From Streptacidiphilus sp. P02-A3a (GTDB taxonomy: Bacteria; Actinomycetota; Actinomycetes; Streptomycetales; Streptomycetaceae), in the NCBI RefSeq assembly GCF_014084105.1, contig NZ_CP048289.1:3543922-3607921 (forward strand): a DNA stretch of 64,000 nucleotides, written 5' to 3'. Below the pieces are notes generated by a model that did no database searches, was not told where the DNA came from, and saw nothing but the letters and a program-made list of their open reading frames with translations. Position 1 is the first letter of the stretch. Each line of letters begins with the position of its first letter. A program made the translations under genes and the position numbers. Shown here piece by piece: positions 58,604 to 64,000 of the stretch.

Positions 58604-59407
58604 ATGACCTCCACGACCGAGCACACGCAGACCGAATCCATCGAACCCATCGAACCCATCGAACCGACCGAACCGACCGGACCGCTGGACCGGCCGGTGG
58701 CCCGGGTCGCGCTGGTGGGCGACCGCTCGCCCGGCGTCCGGGCGCACACCCGGATCCCCGGGCTGCTGGCCGCGCTCACCGAGCGCGAGCAGCTGGCGCT
58801 GGACGCGTACTGGATCCCGACCGAGGACGCCGAGTCCGCCGACGGCCTCGACCGCTTCGACGCCGTCTGGCTGGTGCCCGGCAGCCCGTACCGCAGCGAG
58901 GCCGGGGCGCTGCGCGCGGTCCGGATCGCCCGTGAGCGGGGGATCCCGTTCCTGGGCACCTGCGGCGGTTTCCAGCACGCGCTGCTGGAGTTCGCGCGCG
59001 ACGTCTGCGGGCTGGCCGTCGGCCACGCGGAGAACCAGCCGGAGGCGGAGGACCCGCTGATCGTGCCGCTCGCCTGCTCGCTGGTCGGGCACGAGGGCGC
59101 GGTCACGGTGGAGCCGGGGTCGCTGGCGGAGCGGATCCTGGGGGTGGAGCGGTCGGTCGAGCGCTACCACTGCGCCTACGGGGTCGCCCCGGGGCACCTG
59201 GAGCTGCTGCGGGCGCACGGGCTGCGGTTCAGCGGCCACGACGACGCGGGCGAGGTGCGGATCGCCGAACTGCCCGGGCACCCGTTCTTCCTCGCCACCC
59301 TGTTCCAGCCCGAGCTGGCGGGCGACGGGACCCGGCCGCATCCGGTGGTCCGGGCGCTGGCCGCGGCCGCGGTCCGGCACGCGGCGGTGGCGTACGCGGG
59401 CAGCTGA
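58604..59407 (+). CDS. Class I glutamine-amidotransferase-like protein (CTP-synthase C-terminal related)
   Basis: A 267-residue protein with the GATase fold. It begins with a short repeat of EPIEPIEPTEPT and contains the nucleophile elbow FLGTCGGFQHAL (Cys 120). The usual catalytic His of the HPE motif is replaced by Gln in ATLFQPELAG while Glu is kept, so ammonia release from glutamine is doubtful. Proteins of this type are annotated as CTP-synthase C-terminal region-related. ATG 58604 after AGGA. Divergent from LysR; its stop is 6 bases from the Lrp gene end on the other strand. Confidence 0.85.
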   Translation: MTSTTEHTQTESIEPIEPIEPTEPTGPLDRPVARVALVGDRSPGVRAHTRIPGLLAALTEREQLALDAYWIPTEDAESADGLDRFDAVWLVPGSPYRSEAGALRAVRIARERGIPFLGTCGGFQHALLEFARDVCGLAVGHAENQPEAEDPLIVPLACSLVGHEGAVTVEPGSLAERILGVERSVERYHCAYGVAPGHLELLRAHGLRFSGHDDAGEVRIAELPGHPFFLATLFQPELAGDGTRPHPVVRALAAAAVRHAAVAYAGS

Positions 59408-59413
59408 CCCCGG

Positions 59414-59929
59414 TCAGTCGCCCTGGTAGGCCGGGACCCGGCTGGGGCGGGGGCGCTGCTCGGACTCGACCAGCGGCAGGTAGCGCGGGGCGACCACCCG
59501 GGACAGGGCGATCTCGCTGGTGGAGCGGACCACGGTGGGGATGCGGTTGATCCGGATCAGCGTCTCCTGGAGGTGCTCGTTGGACCGGGCCGCCACCCGG
59601 CAGCTGATGTCCGACAGGCCGGTCGTCCCGTGCGCCTCCAGGATCTCCGGGACCCGGGCCAGCTCCTGGGCTATCTCGTCCAGCCCGCCCTGGGCGATCT
59701 CCAGGCTGACGAACGCCAGTACCGGGTATCCGGCGGCGGGCAGGTCGACGTCCGGACCGTAGCCGGTGATCACCCCCGCCTGCTCCAGCCGGTGCACCCG
59801 CGCCTGGGCGGTGGCCCGGGAGACGCCGGTCAGCCGGGAGATCTCCAGGAAGCCCATCCGCGGGTGCTCGCCCAGGGTGCGGATCAGCAGCGCGTCGAGC
59901 TGGTCCAGAGTGATGCGCTGTTCTTCCAT
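59414..59929 (-). CDS. Lrp/AsnC-family transcriptional regulator
   Basis: A 171-residue regulator with an N-terminal winged helix (TLDQLDALLIRTLGEHPRMG, GVSRATAQARVHRLEQAGVI) and a ligand-sensing RAM domain (YPVLAFVSLEIAQGG). ATG 59929 with AGGAG upstream is chosen over the in-frame ATG 59980, which lacks a site. It is divergent from the hmgA operon and probably responds to an amino acid or aromatic intermediate to control tyrosine breakdown. Confidence 0.88.
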   Translation of the reverse strand: MEEQRITLDQLDALLIRTLGEHPRMGFLEISRLTGVSRATAQARVHRLEQAGVITGYGPDVDLPAAGYPVLAFVSLEIAQGGLDEIAQELARVPEILEAHGTTGLSDISCRVAARSNEHLQETLIRINRIPTVVRSTSEIALSRVVAPRYLPLVESEQRPRPSRVPAYQGD

Positions 59930-59986
59930 CTCATGCTCCTGCGGCGGGACACTGCTTAGCAGATTGCACAGCTTATCCATGAGATG

Positions 59987-60016
59987 TTGTCACAGGGCCG
60001 GGCTAGGTCGTCTACT
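59987..60016 (+). promoter_or_regulatory. Promoter of the hmgA operon
   Basis: TTGTCA (59987-59992), an 18-base spacer and TCTACT (60011-60016). It lies 124 bases before hmgA and close to the Lrp gene start, where the regulator could bind. Confidence 0.55.
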
Positions 60017-60057
60017 GCCTCCCGTCAGCAGACACCACCCGGGGACGGGAGCACGCC

Positions 60058-60129
60058 ATGGCCTCGCCAGCCGTACTGACCGAGGCCGGGGCCGGAGCGC
60101 GCGAGCCGGTCCGCCTCAGGAACGCGTGA
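60058..60129 (+). CDS. Short open frame upstream of hmgA
   Basis: A 23-residue frame starting ATG 60058 after GGGAG and reading MASPAVLTEAGAGAREPVRL to a TGA at 60127-60129, 10 bases before the hmgA ATG. Its ribosome-binding context is fair and it is close enough to couple to hmgA. No Tyr or Phe codons, so classic aromatic attenuation is unlikely; it may be a chance frame. Confidence 0.3.
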   Translation: MASPAVLTEAGAGAREPVRLRNA

Positions 60130-60139
60130 GGGGTTCGAC

Positions 60140-61342
60140 ATGGTCTACTACCGCAGCATCGGGGCGGTCCCGCCCAAACGCCACACCCAGCACCGGGACC
60201 CCGAGGGGCGGCTGTACTTCGAGGAGCTGATGGGGGAGGAGGGCTTCTTCTCCGACTCCTCGCTGCTGTACCACCGGAATCTGCCCTCGTCCCTGGTCGA
60301 CAGCCGGATCTGGGACCTCCCCGAGGACAAGAGCGAGCCCAACCACCCGCTCAAGCCCTACCACTTCCGGCTGCACGACCTGTTCCCCGGCGAGAGCTGG
60401 CGGCAGGCCGACCCGGTACGCGACCGCCGCACCGTCCTCGGCAACGCCGACGTGCGGATCGCCTACGTCGCCGCCGGGCTGCCCTCGCCGCTGTACCGCA
60501 ACGGGATCGGCGACGAGTGCGTCTACGTGGAGTCCGGGCAGGGCGTGCTGGAGAGCGTCTTCGGCAGCATCGAGGTCGGCGAGGGCGACTACGTGGTGGT
60601 GCCGCGCGCCACCACCCACCGCTGGCTGCCCACCGGGCAGACCCCGCTGCGGCTGTACGCGATCGAGGCCGCCAGCCACATCACCCCCGCCAAGCGCTAC
60701 CTCTCCAAGTACGGGCAGCTGCTGGAGCACGCCCCCTACTGCGAGCGCGACCTGCGCGGCCCCAGCGGGCCGCTGCTGGTCGACGACCCCGCCGACACCG
60801 AGGTGTACGTCAAGCACCGCGTCGGCGGCGGCATCGGCGGCACCGTGTTCACCACCCCCGGGCACCCCTTCGACGTGGTCGGCTGGGACGGCTGCCTCTA
60901 CCCGTACGCGCTGAACATCCGCGACTACGAGCCGATCACCGGCCGGATCCACCAACCCCCGCCGGTGCACCAGGTGTTCGAGGGCAACGGCTTCGTGGTC
61001 TGCAACTTCGTCCCGCGCAAGGTCGACTACCACCCGCTGTCCATCCCCGTGCCCTACTACCACTCCAACGTCGACAGCGACGAGGTGATGTTCTACTGCG
61101 GCGGCGACTACGAGGCCCGCAAGGGCTCCGGCATCGGCCAGGGCTCGGTCTCGCTGCACCCCGGCGGCCACACCCACGGACCGCAGCCCGGCGCGTACGA
61201 ACGCAGCATCGGCGCCGAGTACTTCGACGAGCTCGCGGTCATGGTCGACACCTTCCGCCCGCTGGACCTGGCCGAGGGCGCCCGCGCCACCGACGACGGA
61301 CGCTACGCCTGGAGCTGGAGCGGACGGGGGCCCGCCGAGTGA
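60140..61342 (+). CDS. hmgA: Homogentisate 1,2-dioxygenase
   Basis: A 400-residue iron(II) ring-cleaving enzyme that converts homogentisate to maleylacetoacetate in tyrosine and phenylalanine catabolism. The cupin-like core is visible: VYVESGQGVLESVFGSIEVG early, then YHSNVDSDEVMFYCGG and SLHPGGHTHGPQPGAYE with the iron-ligating His and Glu. ATG 60140 follows GAGGGG. Its stop overlaps the next gene (GTGA), so the three genes are translationally coupled. Confidence 0.95.
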   Translation: MVYYRSIGAVPPKRHTQHRDPEGRLYFEELMGEEGFFSDSSLLYHRNLPSSLVDSRIWDLPEDKSEPNHPLKPYHFRLHDLFPGESWRQADPVRDRRTVLGNADVRIAYVAAGLPSPLYRNGIGDECVYVESGQGVLESVFGSIEVGEGDYVVVPRATTHRWLPTGQTPLRLYAIEAASHITPAKRYLSKYGQLLEHAPYCERDLRGPSGPLLVDDPADTEVYVKHRVGGGIGGTVFTTPGHPFDVVGWDGCLYPYALNIRDYEPITGRIHQPPPVHQVFEGNGFVVCNFVPRKVDYHPLSIPVPYYHSNVDSDEVMFYCGGDYEARKGSGIGQGSVSLHPGGHTHGPQPGAYERSIGAEYFDELAVMVDTFRPLDLAEGARATDDGRYAWSWSGRGPAE

Positions 61343-62292
61343 GCGAGCAGCGACCGCTGGTACCGCCGCTGCTCGCCGGGCTCTGCGACGACGCCGCGCT
61401 GTTCCCGCCCGGCAACGCCCCGGTGGCGGCGGCCGTGCCCGCGCACCGCGGGCACCGGGCCGCCTGGTACGCCGACCTGGTCGGCCCGTTCCTGCTCGGC
61501 GCCGACCGGATCGCCGAGGTGGGCGACGCGGCGGCCGGGGAACCGCTCGACGTGGTGCTGGTGGTCCGCGCCGGTCCGGCCGCCCTCGCCGAGGCGCTCG
61601 ACCGGCTGGCCGCGCGGCCCGCGCTGCGCCTGCTCGGCGTCGAGCTGGGACCGGACGCCGACGGCACCCCCGCCGACGCCGCCGCGCGCTGCCGTGACGC
61701 GCTCGCCCGCGAACTGCCGCCCGGCGCGGCGGGCGTGGTGGAGCTGCGCCGCCCCGCCGACGGCGACAGCGCGCGCGGACGCGCCGCGCTGGAGGCCGCG
61801 CTGGACCTGCTCGCGGCCGCCGGTCTGCGGGCCAAGTACCGCACCGGCGGCCTTGAGCCGCAGGCCTTCCCGTCCGCCGCGGAGCTGGCGGCCCTGGTCG
61901 GCGGCTGCGCCGCGCGGGCGCTGCCGTTCAAGTGCACCGCCGGGCTGCACCACGCCGTCCGGCACACCGATCCGGCGACCGGTTTCACCCATCACGGCTT
62001 CCTCAATATCCTGGCGGCCACGGACGCGGCGCTGCGCGGCGCGGCAGGGGGGGACGTGGCGGAGGTGCTGGAGTGCCGGCAGGGCGGCGAACTCGCCGCC
62101 GCGCTCGCCGACGCCCCGGCCGCCCCCGGCGCCGACACCCGGGCCGACGCACTGCGGGCGGTGTTCACCGCCTACGGCACCTGCAGCGTCACCGAGCCGC
62201 TCGCGGATCTGGCCGCGCTCGGCCTGCTCACCCGCCCGGACGCCGACCTGCCCGCTGACCCCACGCACCCCGACACCCTGGACCGCGCATGA
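61339..62292 (+). CDS. Unknown protein between hmgA and fahA
   Basis: A 317-residue soluble protein, Ala/Leu-rich, with PLLAGLCDDAALFPPGNAPV at the start and EALDRLAARPALRLLGVELG, YRTGGLEPQAFPSAAELAAL and PFKCTAGLHHAVRHTDPATG in the middle. No catalytic family recognised; the KCTAGLHHAVRH segment could be an active site or metal site. GTG 61339 overlaps the hmgA stop and its own stop overlaps the fahA ATG (ATGA). The position argues for a role in homogentisate breakdown, where a maleylacetoacetate isomerase is otherwise missing. Confidence 0.75.
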   Translation: MSEQRPLVPPLLAGLCDDAALFPPGNAPVAAAVPAHRGHRAAWYADLVGPFLLGADRIAEVGDAAAGEPLDVVLVVRAGPAALAEALDRLAARPALRLLGVELGPDADGTPADAAARCRDALARELPPGAAGVVELRRPADGDSARGRAALEAALDLLAAAGLRAKYRTGGLEPQAFPSAAELAALVGGCAARALPFKCTAGLHHAVRHTDPATGFTHHGFLNILAATDAALRGAAGGDVAEVLECRQGGELAAALADAPAAPGADTRADALRAVFTAYGTCSVTEPLADLAALGLLTRPDADLPADPTHPDTLDRA

Positions 62293-63536
62293 CAGTCTCC
62301 TGGCTCGACCTGCCCGCCGACACGCTGTTCGGCCTGCACAACCTGCCCTACGGGGTGTTCACCACCGCCGTCGAGGGCGACCGCCGCCGGATCGGGGTCG
62401 CCGTCGGCGACCAGGTGCTGGACGCCGCCGCCGCGGCCCGGGCCACCGGGCTGGACGCCCGGCTCGCCGACCTGCTGGCCGGTCCCAGTCTCAATCCGCT
62501 GCTGGCCGCCGGGCGCGCCGACTGGACGCTGGTCCGCGCCGCGCTCACCGACTGGCTGACCGACCCCGGCCACCGCGCCGCCGTCGAGCCCTGCCTGCTA
62601 CCGCGCGCCGAAGCGGTGCTGCACCTGCCGTTCGAGGTCGCCGACTATGTCGACTTCTACGCCTCCGAGCACCACGCGACCAACCTGGGACGGCTGTTCC
62701 GCCCCGGCACCGAGCCGCTGACACCCAACTGGAAGCACCTGCCGATCGGCTACCACGGCCGGTCCGGCAGCGTGGTGGTCTCCGGCACCCCGGTCGTCCG
62801 CCCGAACGGCCAGCGCAAGGCCCCGGCCGACGCCGCGCCGAGCATCGGCCCGAGCCGACGGCTCGACATCGAGGCCGAGGTCGGCTTCGTCGTCGGCGTC
62901 CCCTCGGCGCTGGGCACGCCGGTGCCGCTGGCGGACTTCGCCGAGCACGTGTTCGGCGTCTGCCTGGTCAACGACTGGTCCGCGCGTGACATCCAGGCCT
63001 GGGAGTACGTCCCGCTCGGCCCGTTCCTGGGGAAGTCCTTCGCCACCTCGGTCTCGCCGTGGGTGGTCCCGCTGGACGCGCTCGCCCACGCCCGGACCAC
63101 GCCCCCGGCCCGCGACGTGGAGCCGCTGCCCTACCTGGACGACCGCGACGGCGCCGACCCCTGGGCCCTCGACCTGTCGCTGGAGGTGCGGCTGAACGGC
63201 ACCCCGGTCTCCCGGCCGCCGTTCGCCGGGATGTACTGGACGGCGGCGCAGCAACTCGCCCACCTGACCGTCAACGGCGCCGGCCTGCGCACCGGCGACC
63301 TGTTCGCCTCCGGCACCGTCAGCGGCCCCGACCGGGGCACCGAGGGCGCCCTGATCGAGCTCACCTGGAACGGCGAACGGCCCGTCGAACTCGCCGACGG
63401 ATCGGTCCGTTCGTTCCTGGAGGACGGCGACGAGGTGGTCATCACCGCCACCGCCCCCGGCCCCGACGGCAGCCGCGTCGGCTTCGGCGAGGTCACCGGC
63501 CGGGTGCTGCCCGCCCGGGACCCCGCGAGCCGCTGA
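62289..63536 (+). CDS. fahA: Fumarylacetoacetase
   Basis: A 415-residue metal-dependent C-C hydrolase that splits fumarylacetoacetate to fumarate and acetoacetate, the last step of the pathway. The N-terminal domain (about 1-115) precedes the FAH core: DFYASEHHATNLGRLFRPG, PIGYHGRSGSVVVSGTPV, RRLDIEAEVGFVVG with the metal-binding Glu residues, and LVNDWSARDIQAWEYVPLG. ATG 62289 overlaps the preceding stop by 4 bases. Last gene of the coupled set. Confidence 0.95.
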   Translation: MTVSWLDLPADTLFGLHNLPYGVFTTAVEGDRRRIGVAVGDQVLDAAAAARATGLDARLADLLAGPSLNPLLAAGRADWTLVRAALTDWLTDPGHRAAVEPCLLPRAEAVLHLPFEVADYVDFYASEHHATNLGRLFRPGTEPLTPNWKHLPIGYHGRSGSVVVSGTPVVRPNGQRKAPADAAPSIGPSRRLDIEAEVGFVVGVPSALGTPVPLADFAEHVFGVCLVNDWSARDIQAWEYVPLGPFLGKSFATSVSPWVVPLDALAHARTTPPARDVEPLPYLDDRDGADPWALDLSLEVRLNGTPVSRPPFAGMYWTAAQQLAHLTVNGAGLRTGDLFASGTVSGPDRGTEGALIELTWNGERPVELADGSVRSFLEDGDEVVITATAPGPDGSRVGFGEVTGRVLPARDPASR

Positions 63537-63612
63537 GCCGACCGGGCCTGGATCAGGCGTCACGGACGCCCTGCCCGACCAGCCCTGCCCGACCAGCTCT
63601 GGCGGTGCCGGG

Positions 63613-64000
63613 TCAGCCGGTGCCGCTCAGCAGCCCGCGTTCCTTCTCCGGGGCGATCCCGAGCACGGTGCCGCCCTGCCGGTACGGCTCGGTCGCCGGG
63701 CCGCGCTCGCGCATCCAGGCCCAGGTGTCGCGGACGGTCTCGGCGATCGGGCGGCAGCGCAGCCCGGCGCGCCGCGCGCGGCTCGTGTCGACCTGCCAGA
63801 TGGCCGACCAGTCGGGCAGGTCCGGGGCCCAGACCGGCAGTTCGGTCCACGGCTGGACCTCGGCGGCGAGCAGCACGGCCTCGTCCGTCCAGCTCAGCTC
63901 GGCCCCGCTGCCGGTGGCGTCCACGCAGGCGGTGAGCAGGTCGCCGAAGGTGGCCGCGCCGATCGGCGAGGTGGTGAGATAGCGTCCGGCGGCGCCCTGC
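63613..64000 (-). CDS. NAD-dependent epimerase/dehydratase-like protein, partial (C-terminal part)
   Basis: About 128 C-terminal residues are visible; the gene continues beyond 64000. The end, RPIAETVRDTWAWMRERGPA followed by GIAPEKERGLL, and the YLTTSPIGAATFGDLLTACV stretch match extended short-chain dehydrogenases related to nucleotide-sugar epimerases and isoflavone-reductase-like proteins of actinobacteria. The NAD-binding half is outside the window, so the cofactor motif could not be checked. It converges on fahA with a 76-base gap. Confidence 0.75.
   Translation of the reverse strand, partial: QGAAGRYLTTSPIGAATFGDLLTACVDATGSGAELSWTDEAVLLAAEVQPWTELPVWAPDLPDWSAIWQVDTSRARRAGLRCRPIAETVRDTWAWMRERGPATEPYRQGGTVLGIAPEKERGLLSGTG

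Noticed and set aside
1-64000. tRNA, rRNA, CRISPR arrays, insertion sequences or prophage
   Set aside because: None was recognised; repeats found are short inverted repeats or low-complexity coding repeats.

Overview
The window is about 64 kb of very GC-rich DNA with dense, often 4-bp-overlapping genes (GTGA/ATGA junctions), Tat and lipoprotein signals, a DUF6479-type small membrane protein, an Rpf/LysM muralytic protein and a DasR-like site. This points to a streptomycete-type actinobacterium (Streptomyces, Kitasatospora or Streptacidiphilus; genus not resolvable here). I see no rRNA, tRNA, CRISPR array, insertion sequence or prophage. It reads as a chromosomal arm of metabolic islands.

Layout. 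1-3.97 kb: the start of an MFS transporter gene, then an HTH-TOBE molybdate-binding protein and modABC, closed by a 13-bp hairpin. 4.0-10.8 kb: a trypsin-like lipoprotein, then a tightly coupled lipid-modification operon (FAD oxidoreductase, DUF1365, Cfa-type methyltransferase, DUF1295) followed by a DNA photolyase. 10.9-17.3 kb: acetyltransferase, hydrolase, a DUF4331 operon with a Tat-exported partner, small proteins and a Tat-exported phospholipase C-like enzyme. 17.6-21.7 kb: RlmG-type methyltransferase, DinB-like and Asp23-like proteins, flavin monooxygenase. 21.65-24.72 kb: a four-gene unit headed by a 62-residue peptide and containing two proteins of unknown function and a serine hydrolase. 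24.9-32.1 kb: stress protein (PRC-barrel/DUF2382), VOC protein, a TauD dioxygenase with a leaderless cysteine leader peptide, a papain-fold-like protein, an Rpf, a membrane-anchored protein and a phosphotransferase.

32.2-37.7 kb: paaK-paaI with a palindromic operator, an hrpB helicase gene broken by one in-frame TGA, and small genes. 37.7-45.9 kb: one long minus-strand nitrogen operon, urea transporter-ureA-CbiX-like protein-ureB-ureC-ureF-ureG-ureD-amt. It can take up urea, hydrolyse it and handle ammonium. No ureE is present; the CbiX-like protein ends in a 12-histidine tail that could take its nickel-donor place. 46.2-51.8 kb: a GlpR-like DeoR regulator, DUF6479 protein and glpD-glpF-glpK. 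52-56.7 kb: two small unknown proteins, a histone H1-like protein with two putative winged helices, a phosphodiester-glycosidase-like protein and a NUDIX hydrolase. 56.8-63.5 kb: GNAT, a LysR/GATase divergent pair, and an Lrp regulator divergent from hmgA-unknown-fahA, the lower part of tyrosine catabolism. The window ends inside an NAD-dependent epimerase-like gene.

The most unusual items are the peptide-headed unit at 21.65-24.8 kb, the CbiX-like protein and tailed UreB in a ureE-less urease operon, an Amt carrying Glu in place of the first twin-His residue, the leaderless sulfur leader peptide, the H1-like protein, and the hrpB nonsense mutation.
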